A DNA stretch of 64,000 bases from Acanthopleura granulata. Its lineage: Eukaryota; Mollusca; Polyplacophora; Chitonida; Chitonidae. Each line of letters begins with the position of its first letter. Positions within the stretch are counted from its first letter, which is position 1. The notes under the pieces are model-generated. The model made no database searches, was not told the DNA's origin, and was given only the letters and a program-made list of their open reading frames with translations. The stretch is from NCBI GenBank assembly GCA_016165875.1, contig JABBOT010000015.1, positions 5,315,928-5,379,927 on the forward strand. Reading direction: 5' to 3'. Positions 26,312-37,699 of this stretch are shown one piece after another. A program made the translations under genes and the position numbers.

Positions 26312-26322
26312 TATGTAAACTT

Positions 26323-28260
26323 CTATAACTTATACTAGATCTAGCATTAACTGTAAATAATAAGAACAAAGGGCTTTGGAAGACATGTGTAACATGGCCT
26401 CACTATATATCTTTATAGAAATGGAAACAAAAGGCAAACATAAAGATGGTACAAAATCCGCCTGGACTTGTCAGGGGACTTCGACAAAGACTACAACAAA
26501 GAGGGTAAAACCAGAGTAGCGACGATAGTGTGATAGTTGGCAAACAAAACCGATGAATTCCGACCTCTTGTCAGTCTACCTAAGTTTATTCTAATTGTTC
26601 ATGTAAGCGCTTAAATAGTAATAACTTGCACGCCCCTTAGCACCGTGCATGGTTTATACAGTGGAGCTATAGAGCTGCTCCTATATTTTCATTCGACTTG
26701 TCGCATCTGATTAGTCAATAATACGACAAATCGCAGTTTTGAAATGTGACTTCAACAGACATGTGAGGACATGTGTGGATTCTCTCCACCGGTAGAACTT
26801 CAGCACTTCCCGTCCTTCTAGAGCTATACTAGCTCGTATAACCTCCAACATGTGGCCGGCAATAAATCTAGTCATGACAATCGAAACGGCCATAGCGTCC
26901 AAAGAAACTACAGTGCTCAATTGTCAACCGTGCTTTTTAACAATTTTACACAGACGCCAAGAATACCGCACTCATTTTTTGTGGCGTGTTAATTACAGAC
27001 CGCGCAAGGCGTATGAATACATGCCCCGGCGCGTAAATACAAAACGGAATTTTCACTGGATTTTATTGTTTAGGGGAAAAAATGGCCCATGAATATCAAG
27101 TTGATTATGACTGGAGACCCGGTAATTTACTTCATGAATGCAGTTTTCAACTACATGCCTCGTTCAATTAATATGGTTTTTTTTTTTAAATGTCAAATTT
27201 CTCCTTGTTGAAAATTTCGTGGGCATATGTGGTGTTATAACCATGGCGATCTCAAGAGCCCAGCCAATACGTCTTTTATTCCAGCGTCTATATGAAATAT
27301 GTACAGTGACTCAAGCAAACCTGTTAACATTGCCCTTAATGGACCCCTCGCCATCATTACGTCATGTATAGCTTTTGACAAATTTTATTAATGTATTCAT
27401 TATCAGAAATAAGACCTGATTGGCCTTTATTAAACTACTGCCCCGGAGTTATGTGAGGCCTCTCTTCAAACTGTTATTAATCGGTTTCGCATTCAGATTT
27501 CTTCTTTAATTGTGGGCTAAATAAGAGCGTTATTGTCCGTGTACAAACCTGTTTAAACTTCTGCCTCATAACGAAAACCAGATTTGTCGACGGAAATCAA
27601 AATGACTTCAGTAACAAGTTCGTTATCCGTTGTATATTTGAGAGCCATGCAGTTTGCATACACGGCTCCATGTCATCCTTATTTATCAGCTAAAATGCAC
27701 ATGACGTCAAATAAACGTTGGATGTCCTTGATCATCAAACATTCTGCCTAAATTTCGCATTTGCCATTTGAAGTCTTGGTTGGTTTTATTAAATCTAAAT
27801 CACTTCAGCACATTTGTTATCATTTATATATAAACATACACATTTTTGTACCTAAATGAGCAGACGCCCGTTTTAAAGAGCTGACTAAACCCGTAACTAC
27901 CATGTCAAAGTATAATGTAGAGACAGGAAGTGCACTTAGCCAAGGACTATACTTAGCTCGAAATATCCGTAATGAAACTGACCCCAGACATTTTGCCAAA
28001 CCCATCTTGTATCAAAACACACAAAAAGTAAAAAGTATTTTGTTTACCCCTCCTCCCTTTTAGGGCATCATACTTCAGTCTGATTTGTCAAAAACAAATT
28101 TTAAGCTAACCTGCCATTCAAACTCTGAAAATTGTGCATATAGAAAATGATAAATTCAGATGTATACGTATGTATAGTCTAATAATGTGAAACCTGTCTA
28201 CTGGACATACAGAGATTATATATAAATTAATTTCTTTTCTAGCGACATGATTGGAGAGAA
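26323..28260. other. No gene recognised; repeat-free block
   Basis: About 26600-27760 is free of recognised repeats, mid-composition, and has several homeodomain-like TAATT/TTAAT cores. It is a candidate noncoding regulatory region by appearance only. Confidence 0.35.
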
Positions 28261-28412
28261 TAGGGGCCTCCGTGGCAGAGTGAATTAGCGGGCTGGCGCA
28301 AAGTAATTACGGCCCTGGTGCCTCTCACCAATGAGGCCGCTGTGAGTTCAAGTCCAGCTCATGTTGGCTTCCTCTCCCGCCGTATACGTGGGAAGGTCCG
28401 CCAGCAAACTTC
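28261..28412 (+). mobile_element. Family A SINE 5' part, cut off
   Basis: Has the tRNA-like head (GGGGCCTCCGTGGCAGAGTG at 28263) and box B-like GAGTTCAAGTCC (about 28345-28356), then GTGGGAAGGTCCGCCAGCAA. It stops where retrotransposon-like sequence begins. Confidence 0.88.
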
Positions 28413-29160
28413 TAATATTTCGTGGAATTCCCCACCATAGTTAGGCCGTACGCTGTTCGCTGTAGCGTTCAATTTCACCTCAAACGAAAGAGGGACAGTC
28501 TCGGAAAGTTGGATAACGTGACAATATATCCTATTCTTATCTAAACGTCTAGAGCATACAGACTCTCTCTTCGGATCTCTGAATATTTTACGGCCAAAAT
28601 TTTCTATTCTTCCGTCTTCTTTATTAATCGCTCATAAACATATATATATATCACCCCTATAAAATACCCCTGAACTGTCGTAACATGTTTCGAATACTAT
28701 CGGATGTACACAATTATCCAAACAGAACACAGTGTCTTAACCTATTTAGAAACCCCCCCCCCCCCCTCACTCTTTCAACCTGTCTCTCTACATAATTCGA
28801 AATATGATCCCCCGGGAATGGAACAGGTTAACGATTTTTCTCAGATCTATTGACTCACTTTCTCTGTTTAATTCCAAAATAAAAGATTACTTGGTGAAAC
28901 AGTTCTGACTTCTTTTCAAGCATATAAATGTCTCCAAGACATGCACTTGACACTGTTTTGTGTTTTTCTTATATATGAAAAAAGTCTACTCTGTTAGTAT
29001 TTTCTTATAATTCACCTACCACCAACGCTATTTTATATACTTGTACTTCCTCGGAATAGATCAAGCCCTTTGTGACTTATTCTCGACATGCTTTATTTTC
29101 TTTAAGCATGTTTTCTAATTATGGTGAATAAAAAAATACAAAATACAAATACAAATATCA
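28413..29160 (+). mobile_element. 3' end of a decayed non-LTR retrotransposon
   Basis: At about 28797-28907 the plus strand can be read as the last residues of a LINE ORF2-type protein. The tell-tale part is IPREWNRL, then a Ser-rich gap and FNSKIKDYLVKQF before TGA. Many CR1/jockey-type ORF2 proteins end with a similar Trp-Asn near the C-terminus followed by FK-x-x-L. Upstream is frameshifted and carries a poly-C run (28747-28766). A 3' tail of AATAC-like units closes the element at about 29130-29160. The clade cannot be assigned. Confidence 0.55.
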
Positions 29161-29617
29161 AAAGTTCTCCTCGTGACACTGGCACAATTATGAGAATTCT
29201 TAAATCAAGTGCGGAATACATCGAACTAGGCCGAATCACTACCGAAGTCCTAGTGTCTGACGACCAACATCAAATCATGCTTAGCCGCGCCGCCCTCCAT
29301 ATTAGTCCGCTGAAGGGTAAATATAGTGCGAAAACAAACATGACAGCCGAAAGTAGAGGCGTTGACAGTGTAATACGGTCTCTATGAGCGCAGTATTTTG
29401 TAAATATCACGCAAGTTACGCCGATATACGATGAAATTAGGAAAACTTTTCTCTCATGTGGTGTACAGCAAACGGAGGTTGGACGGTTTACGACCAAATG
29501 TGTGTGTAACACTGATGTTTACTTCCACCGACTGCTGCTGGTTATGAGAAATCAGTCCAGCGATAAGAAAACATTACAACAGAGGTGTGAACGGGTACAG
29601 TGGAACACTAAACACCT

Positions 29618-29942
29618 GGGGCCCGTGTTACAAAGCTGGAGTAGCTTACGTCAGACTTAGACGTTTACGTTCGCTTTAGTAGCGGCCTCCATCAGTTCCT
29701 AGTAGCATCTTACTAAAGTTGTCGCATTGCTTAAAGTGTGTCTACGAAACACCACAAGCGCCGCCAAATTTAGTATACTTACGAAATTTAAGTCTTCCCG
29801 AGGGTAGGTGTAAATTTGCACCAAACTGTACATCAAGTCGCAGCTACTCCAGCTTTGTAAGACGGCCAGTCTTTCCTGCGACACACGTCTGACAGGCTCA
29901 CACCCAGTCGCAGCCATACTCCAGCTTTGTAAGACGGGTTTA
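29618..29942. mobile_element. MITE-like element with about 25-bp terminal inverted repeats
   Basis: The left end is GGGCCCGTGTTACAAAGCTG then GAGTA. The right end reverse-complements to AAACCCGTCTTACAAAGCTG then GAGTA. A third copy of the inner motif (CTACTCCAGCTTTGTAAGAC) lies inside at about 29852-29871. No coding capacity. No clear target duplication seen. Confidence 0.72.
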
Positions 29943-30097
29943 AAGAATCATGCATGCCCAAGAAATTTTGATTAACAGGACTATAGTTTCAGTAACAGAT
30001 ATCAGGCAAACATACTATATAGTTTTCAAATATATATACATCGCTTGTAGACATATTCATTACTATATGGGTAAAATCAAGTATGAGGAGTGGGAAG

Positions 30098-30372
30098 GGG
30101 GGCCTCCCTGGCTCAGTCAGTTAGCGCGCTGGCGCAGCGCAATAACCCGAAGCCTCCCACCAATGCGGTCGCTTTGAGTTCAAGCCCAGCTCATGCTGGC
30201 TTCCTCTCAGGCCGTACGTGGGAAGGTCTGCCAGCAACCTGCAGATGGTCGTGGGTTTCCCCCGGGCTCTGCCCGATTTCCTCCCGCCACAATGCTGGCC
30301 GCCGCTGTATTGAAATATTCTTGAGTATGGCGTGAAACACCAATCAAGTAAATCAAATAAATATATCAATCA
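30098..30372 (+). mobile_element. Family A SINE, full length (best copy in the window)
   Basis: GGGGCCTCCCTGGCTCAGTC starts the head, with box A-like TGGCTCAGTCAGTTAG. Box B-like GAGTTCAAGCCC lies at about 30176-30187. Central body, GAAATATTCTTGAGTATGGC and a tail with AAATCAAATAAAT follow. A Pol III-transcribed tRNA-derived SINE is the best reading. Its central domain recalls the conserved-core SINEs described across molluscs and other metazoans, but I cannot confirm the named family. Confidence 0.93.
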
Positions 30373-30503
30373 GGTAGGAATACACATTAATTATAAGATA
30401 TCAGGATTATATTACATGTACGTGACATATTGATTTGATGATATATTTACATTGTATTAATTTACATGTATTAATTAAGAGTAATAGAATGTCTCAAACA
30501 TCT

Positions 30504-31288
30504 GCTCACAACTGCAGAATAAATTGTTTTCATTCAATACTCTTTCACCCCACACATAGATCAAACAGTTATGTATAGATACACAAATTTTGCACTTAAA
30601 TGTTATGATAAATTAGAAGATTTGGATACTACTCTTTTTTGACACATCCTTGTATACATGTACTTGTGGTATTTTTCAGATAATGTACTCTGGAGTGATG
30701 CACTGAAAAATTTGAACAACTCGGATTTCCATATATTTTTCTATAGCCAAAATTTTATGCACTCCAGGTGAAGTATCAGCAAATCTCTGGAGCCTTCTCA
30801 TGTAGGTGACATTTGGTTGACTGATCTCCAGCACCAGATATAATACTTGAGACAATAGATTTGCCTTGCAGAGCTGGAAATGGTTTTGCTCACAACTGCA
30901 GAATAAATTGTTTTCATTCAATACTCTTTCACCCCACACATAGATCAAACAGTTAAGCATAGATACACAAATACTCCTCTTTTTTGACACATCCTTGTAT
31001 ACATGTAGTATTTTTCAGGTAATGTATTCTGGAGTGATACACTGAAAAATTTGAACAACTCGGTTTTCCATATATTTTTCTATATTTACTCCTTAGCCAA
31101 AATTTTATGCACTCCAGGTGAAGCATGCATAAAAGATATTAAACCATATATGGCTACAGGACAGACAAGTTCTTATTAGCAAATCCGTGGTACCTCTTCA
31201 TGCAGGAGACATTTGGTTGATTGAACTCCAGCGCCAGATATAGTCCTTGAGACAATAAATCTGCCTTGCAGATCTGGAAATGGTTTTA
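30504..31288. repeat. Tandem duplication, 2 units of about 384-400 bp
   Basis: GCTCACAACTGCAGAATAAA starts at 30504 and 30888. Most of the unit is near-identical (TTTTGACACATCCTTGTATAC, CTGAAAAATTTGAACAACTC, TTTTATGCACTCCAGGTGAA). The second unit has an extra stretch of about 55 bp after GGTGAAGCATGC (about 31120-31180); the first has 40-odd extra bases near 30585-30630. Confidence 0.92.
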
Positions 31289-31371
31289 TTATTATTATAA
31301 TATGTACAACATATATTATCTAAACTATTGCATATTTGAACTCTATCCTCTGCAAGAACATCATTATATAT

Positions 31372-31910
31372 TCATATTAATGAATGAAGGTCAGTATATT
31401 TCTTAAAATTAAGAGAAACATGACTTTTAAGTGATCTTTAGCTTATACATATAAATAGTAAACAATTACTGTATTTATACGGCTATATCCTATATATTAT
31501 ATTTATAGATACATATTTTTTTGCACTGTTTATTAAGCCCAATTTCAAGAATGTTTTCACTTCCACCATGGTGGACAGCTTTATGGGTCTAGAAAACCAC
31601 AATGCCCAAGGTACCATTGATATTTTATGTATATGAACAGTATCTTTCATATGAAATAAATTATGTATTCATGTAATGAATGTTTGTATTTGTCTTAAAA
31701 TTAAGAGTGGCATTAATGTTAAATGCTCTGAAATTTATAAATATAAATAGTAACCTCTTACTATATAAAGATTGGCTATATAGTGTTTATATTTTTATTT
31801 GCCTGTTCATTAAGGGCAAACTCAAGAATTTTTCACTTACATGATGGCATTCAGTTTTTCGGGTGGAGAAAACCAGAGCGCCAAAGGTGAACCATGGACC
31901 TTTGGCAAAT
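31372..31910. repeat. Diverged tandem duplication, period about 296 bp, carrying SINE 3' ends
   Basis: TAATGAATG and CTTAAAATTAAGAG recur about 296 bp apart, followed in both by an ATAAATATAAATAGTAA-like block and the 3' half of a family A/B SINE in minus orientation (31509-31612 and 31795-31945). The SINE was therefore present before the duplication. Confidence 0.72.
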
Positions 31911-31965
31911 TTTTCACAAACTTTTCCACTTGTGCCATGAATGTACATATGTGCACACCCTTTTT
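31795..31965 (-). mobile_element. Family B SINE fragment
   Basis: CAAACTCAAGAATTTTTCAC, TTTTTCGGGTGGAGAAAACC, GACCTTTGGCAAATTTTTC and CACAAACTTTTCCAC match the family B body seen at 52.4 and 62.5 kb. Confidence 0.65.
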
Positions 31966-33184
31966 TTGGATTCAATACACCTACCGCTCAAATTTACATG
32001 CATGTAAACGTCTCATCATTTGCAGTTGTTTATAAATTTAAATGAAATGAGAGAACAATTTTATAAATTGTCAGGATAATATTGTTTTATAAATATTCAG
32101 GTGGAATTTAGCTTATGACAACTGTCACATTCCATACCGACCACATGTCGGCCTCAGTGATTTTTGCAGCACATAACCCCTTAAGAGTCTGTATGAAATT
32201 CCAATCTAATCTTTTCATTCGTAACAGTAAATAAAATATTTTCTTTTGCTATAATGTATTTGTTGTTTTAGAGCACCAACAATACACTTACATGGCTATC
32301 TGTTGTCACTGGTGGTTACTTTGCTAGCCTGGTGTCATTAATACATATGCATGCGTATCAGTCTGGATCTAAGACGAACTGTTGCATGGATTTGTCTCTA
32401 AAATAATTCATAGGTTGTGTTTAATATTCATTTAATTTTTTGACATTTGCTACTATATGGCTGGAGCGTGAAATGCGAGAACAAACATATTATCAGTAGT
32501 AGCTTTCAGATCTAATGCTGGTTCAAACATGCAGCCTATAACATGTAAATGTGGTCATGTCCCTTGGAATATTCTCGGAGTTGTATTTATTTCGAAAGTT
32601 TACTGGTTTAAAGAAGCAAGACGCTTTCATGAAGTATAAGCTATACAAGTATATAGGTTCATCCCGCGCGTCACCCCGCTGTGATGATACAGTGATACAC
32701 AATACGCAATGTAAACATGACTGTTCGTAGTTTTCGGATTCAAGCGCGTGATACTCTTCCCATTGTTACTCATAAATTGACCTCTTTTGGGGATAAATCA
32801 AACTGAGGATAAGTGGCGGGTGACATTATATAACTCTCATTAGAGTCTACGTTTCGTCAGCACGCCCATATAGCAAAAACTATCAGAATTTTTAGACTCC
32901 ATTGGTTCCTGACGGCTAAACAAGTCGATTCAACGTGGTGATCAATGCGGATTGATATACGACGTTTTAGGATACCTTGCCTAGATGTTGCTACCCCGCC
33001 AACACAAACCTTTCCGTATTATAATGAGCATATTCTTCTTATTGCGCCACTTTTGTGTGGAGAACTTTTTGATATATCTCCATTGGCCAGACTAGCATGG
33101 ATTCATTTCAGTATCATGTAGACCCGCTCTGACTGGGACGAAAGGTCTTTTCTAAGCGTCTTTCAGGATTCAGCGTATGGCCTA
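31966..33184. other. No gene or repeat recognised
   Basis: AT-rich sequence without coding signal. Confidence 0.5.
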
Positions 33185-33265
33185 AATGCTGGCCGCCGTC
33201 GTATGAGTGAAATATTCTTGAGTACGGCGTAAAACACCAATCAAATAAATAAATAAATAAATAAA
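33185..33265 (+). mobile_element. Family A SINE 3' end
   Basis: AATGCTGGCCGCCGTCGTAT, GTGAAATATTCTTGAGTACG and an (AAAT)n tail. Its tail runs directly into the TTAA that borders the element at 33270. Confidence 0.92.
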
Positions 33266-33269
33266 TTAA

Positions 33270-34360
33270 GGATACTAGAACCCCTCGTGGGCAGAATTTC
33301 ACATTTTTTTCCTTGAATAGCCCAAAATATTGATCAAACTGGCCATATGTATATATATTCTGAAAGCTAAACAAGGGCTGATTTAAAAAAAAAATTAAAA
33401 TTTACATTACTTTAGTATCATTCAAAATAAAGAGAAAGTTTGAAAAAAAACTTAGAGCTGTTTTTCAAATTGTTATATTTTCGCCAATTTTCAAATTTTT
33501 CTTGCTCAAGTGGATAATTGACTATTTAAACTAAAAAACGGTCACACAGATTTTAACATTCGTTTTAGATTGTTCTGAGTGATCATTTGAAATTAAAGCT
33601 TTCAAACTTTGATGTTCTTTTACTAATATATTTAAAACTAGAAAAGATATCAAAAATCTGTGGGGCTACTTAGTTTAGGTATTTAGCTACATGTGTGCCA
33701 AGTTTCATAGCATTATGTTGAAAACTAAGCGAGAAATAAAAGTATTTAACCACACAACCTTCTCAAAAACAGAAAAGGAGAAAAAGGCCAAAAAGTCTGG
33801 AGGGGCATTATGTGTGACAAAATTTGTCACTAATTAGTTTATCAATCAATTTTATTCACAAATTGTCCTGCCTCCAGTTAAAATGTGAGCAAGTGCACCT
33901 ACTCATGTTGAATTTTAAATCTTATCATGTTACATCATATCATAAATTGGTGTTTTATCTTGACATTTCTGAGCAAACCCTACTAGAATGTGTTTACAAA
34001 CCCCTCCCCCAATGGCACCCTGGTGGGGTGATTAAGCCCGTTGTTTTGGTTAGCAGATCTGCTTGAGTACTCTGCACATGCAGCCATGCACAGTTTACAG
34101 CAGGAGGCAATACACATTTACCAGAGGTACGTCTGTTCACCCACCTTCAGTCAGCTAATCCCTCTATAATCAGGGGGAACGACGGAAAACACAACTGCCT
34201 TGGTTCACAACATCTTATACTTTTTGATCAAATTTTATGTATTTACAATTTGAATTTGGTTTTCATCTTTAAGTGAGAGGAAAGATAGGAGAATGAAGAA
34301 TAAGAAGGTGATATAAAACAAAAACTGGACAAATTTTACCCCGGAGGGTTTCTAGTATCC
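33270..34360. mobile_element. Non-autonomous DNA transposon with TIRs, flanked by TTAA
   Basis: The left end reads GGATACTAGAACCCCTCGTG and the right end, reverse-complemented, reads GGATACTAGAAACCCTCCGG. Similarity continues to about 30 bp (GAATTT versus AAATTT). TTAA lies at both edges (33266-33269 and 34361-34364). The 1091-bp interior is AT-rich with no transposase; the 80-codon frame at 33824-34066 looks random. The TTAA target recalls piggyBac, but the termini do not start with CCC; a TA target with TIR starting AGGATAC is an alternative. Confidence 0.8.
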
Positions 34361-36384
34361 TTAAACAGATCAGTGGCCAAACCAATGACGATTATCAATA
34401 CATTATATCGATCTCCACTTAATACAATAAATACTTGTAAATATTCACTGAAACCGGTAGATGCTTTTGTTAAACCGCAACCTTAGAAATGCATTTTAGG
34501 GGGGAAAATTGATATATAAAAGCCTTCACATTTTACACAAAATTTCTCTTGTGTACTCATGCATGTTGGGTACAAACAAGTATAGATAGATGTACGTATG
34601 TTCATACCTTCAGTTCGCAACACAGATTCTTGAGTACTTAAAGATATCACTTTAAATTACTCCCTCCATAAACTGGAAAAATAATGCCTTAAATTTTCCA
34701 CAACATTGTGTTTCCTGCCATATATACCATAACCTCTTTTAGCAATGACATAATGTGTGTTAAATTTAAGGTGTTTGAGCCATATCAGTGTATGTAGTAT
34801 GAGTACAGTGACACACATAATGGGGAAGGTGTGGACTCTTCATCATGAGTCCAGGTTTAGCAACACACTCATTCTACTTTCTTCCTTATAGGGGCCTAAA
34901 TTTAACACTATAACAGTGTGACTTGCACAGCACGTACATATATAAGGCATATGCCTACCTATGCCGATGGGCCTGCATGAACATTATAAAATACATTTAA
35001 CATCAATGCATTTTTTTTTACCTAATTCTGAATATAAGCCATGGTGCTAGGGGGCGTGTATATAGTTACTTCTTAGATACGTATATGAGCGGTTAGAATA
35101 AAACGTTAACTGAGGTAAATTGCCAGGAGGCCGAATATCACCGGATACGTGTGACCATTTTCCGGCTCATTGCTGGTCTGGTTTTACTCTCCATGGTGTT
35201 ATAGTTTATAACAGCCCTACATCTTCAATTTTTAGGTACCCATGTAAAGGATCTTATATCAGAAATTAACGTTATGCAAAACTGTACCTAAGATGTTTTA
35301 AAAACTAATATTAAATCTTCGAGACAAGCTTCAAAGCTGATATCCTAAGGTCTCCGTGTATATAGTGCTGTATAGTCAGGCATGATTTCCATCAAACAGT
35401 GTCTACATGAATGCTTGATAGGTCATATTTCGGATGTCATTGGACATAGTGATTCACGATTGACGACCTCCTTGAGTTGTGACTTTGACCTCTCATGAGG
35501 TGGTAGACTTAAAAGTCTTACTATCGGCATTTGTCCAAGCATGACAGCTGGCCTGTTCCAGACTGCATGAGTCCCGAATGGAAGGAGCAGACGATCGCGG
35601 TTTTTGGCACGTGATGTCGCCGATTGGCGCGAATCGATTTCCGCATGGCGAATTCATTCGAATAACAAAGCAATAGATTTCGAATTGGCGAAACAATATC
35701 GTGTGTCCGGGAAAACGTGCCCGGAATAAAATTCTGTCGCATATAGATCGATTTTTACTATAGGAAACGAGATGTTAATGAGAACCTGGCTTTGTTTTGT
35801 CTTCACTCGAGAGTATTGTGGCTGGTCTCGCGTGAGGGGTTTGTTGTGCCGGAAGGAAGAGTCGGTGACTTATAAAGTCCATATCGACAAGAACGCACTG
35901 CTGGCATTGTTACCTGTTTTAAAGCTAAGTACCGACACAATTCTGGTCGTAAGTCGGTTGCTTCCGGGAACAATCAGGTCTGGTGTCTTTAGGTCACGGC
36001 AACAGAATGATTCGAACGGCTGCAAGTCAAGCGGAGAGCAAATATCTCGAGATACTGCCGTTGGTAAAGTATCCGGGACACAATGCAAACGACAAATGTA
36101 CCTGAATGGTTTTACAAAAGGGCACACCGTCTTGGGAAGAAAGCCAGTCTGGAAGGCTGAGCAATTAAGGCCTATTAAGGCCTATGTTTTCAGTAGACGT
36201 TGTCAATTGCCTTTTGCACGAATCAAGAGGAAAAATTAAAAAAAAAAAAAAAGGACTGGTACACGTATACGTAAAAGTCAACTTTATGCTATTGACAGAT
36301 CGTGGGACATTTCACTGTATCACACTCTAAATTTTTACCATGGGTTGTACCTCATAGTTGAACTTCATTCAGCCCTTGTCATTG

Positions 36385-36720
36385 ATACACAGAGGCACCA
36401 GGCAAGACACCCGACTGGACTGACATGCCAAAGACACCAGAGATGAATTGCCCCCCATCCTCGCCCTCGACTGGAATGCTATGTCAAAGACACCGGACAT
36501 GACGCCCAACTGGAATGTCATACCAGGGACTTGGCATGACGCCCTAATGGAATGCAATGTCCAAGACACCTGACATCACCCATCCACTGGAAGAGTATGC
36601 CAGATACCAGGAATGACGCTTCAAGGGAAAGCCACACCAAAGACACCTGACATGACGCCCAACTGGAGCACCATGTCAAAGACACCAAAAATGACCCCCC
36701 CCCCCCCCCCCCGACATCAC
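36385..36720. repeat. Irregular tandem repeat built from a family C phrase, ending in poly-C
   Basis: Versions of ACTGGAATGCCATG followed by AAAGACACC and GACATGACGCCC recur about six times at spacings of roughly 50-60 bp. The array ends in a run of C at about 36697-36712. The phrase is the same as the core of the family C SINE (compare 13168-13205). Confidence 0.68.
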
Positions 36721-37029
36721 CACCACCAGCACGGAAGCACTATAGAGAGAACAACAAACATGAGGCCTCAGATCTGACACCGGGTTGACAAATACATTCT
36801 TGGCCTTCCCTCTTGTGAAATGAGCCTAACAAAAACAAAAAGTACCACACAAATGCTCATGTGGTACACTTTCCTACACAGTACCGACTCGGGTACATGT
36901 CTGGCTGACCACTGTTTTTACTGCACAGATAGGAACGAACATTAGATTCCACAGCTTGGACCTAAACTGCTTCAGATGGGAAATGATTCCTCCATTTTGA
37001 CGTCTGAGCTAGGGTCACATGTAATTGAT

Positions 37030-37062
37030 ATGGCGGCGCATACTGTAGATATATGCCGCCAT
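37030..37062. promoter_or_regulatory. Inverted ATGGCGGC motifs
   Basis: ATGGCGGC (37030-37037) and its exact reverse complement GCCGCCAT (37055-37062) enclose 17 bp. ATGGCGGC resembles a YY1-type site. A second small hairpin, GTCGAAC and GTTCGAC, lies at about 37117-37138. Confidence 0.35.
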
Positions 37063-37539
37063 GGTAGTTACTTTTGGCGAAACTTTACACGCTCTTCTTG
37101 AAAACGGGCCCCATTTGTCGAACTTTCACTAGTTCGACGGCCGTAGCTTTAAAAGTACATACCGCCTTGTGATAAAGTACGTATCATCCCGTACACAAGC
37201 CCATATCTGATGATTCCAAATCTTGTCATCATGGTTTCATAGCAAAAAAGGAATCGGTTACGGCACTGTGCGTCAGCCTGTTCAATATGGTCCTAAACGT
37301 CCACCGTAGAAACTAAAGTTTTTTTTGGTATTTTATTCACAGTAAAAAAAAATGTAAAAAAAAGTCATGATGATCAGGTTTGAAATCAGCACTATATGGG
37401 CTTATCGATGATAGTGCTTTATTTACGCGTGGTCTATTATTTTTTTAGTCAAAAGTTTTTTCAAGAAACTTGCGAAGGCAGTGATCTTCCTCTGTACCCC
37501 GCATAGCGCCCTAAGCTCATAAACCTGATTCGCGTCATT

Positions 37540-37692
37540 ATTTATTTGATTGCCGTTTCTCGTAGTACTGAACAATATTTCACTTACACGACGGCGGTCA
37601 GCGTTATGGTGGGAGGAAACCGGCAGCGGAGATTCACGACCATTCGAAGGTTGCTGGCAGAACTTCACACGTACGATTGGAGAGGAAATTTG
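37540..37692 (-). mobile_element. Family A SINE, arm of a fold-back pair
   Basis: TTATTTGATTGCCGTTTCTCG, CACGACGGCGGTCAGCGTTATGG and AGGTTGCTGGCAGAAC follow the family in minus orientation, including part of the cap-side GAGAGGAAATT. It is followed at once by a plus-oriented 3' end. Confidence 0.85.
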
Positions 37693-37699
37693 CGTCATA

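Larger units (their letters stand above)
34365..37539. other. No gene recognised apart from one doubtful frame
   Basis: Contains the family C-related array (36385-36720), the ATGGCGGC inverted motif and a 155-codon plus frame (35772-36239) of unknown nature. That frame ends directly before an A-run at about 36237-36252. Confidence 0.4.

Noticed and set aside
30098..30180. A functional tRNA gene at a SINE head
   Set aside because: Box A and box B match, but the sequence continues into the SINE body and no full cloverleaf is present.
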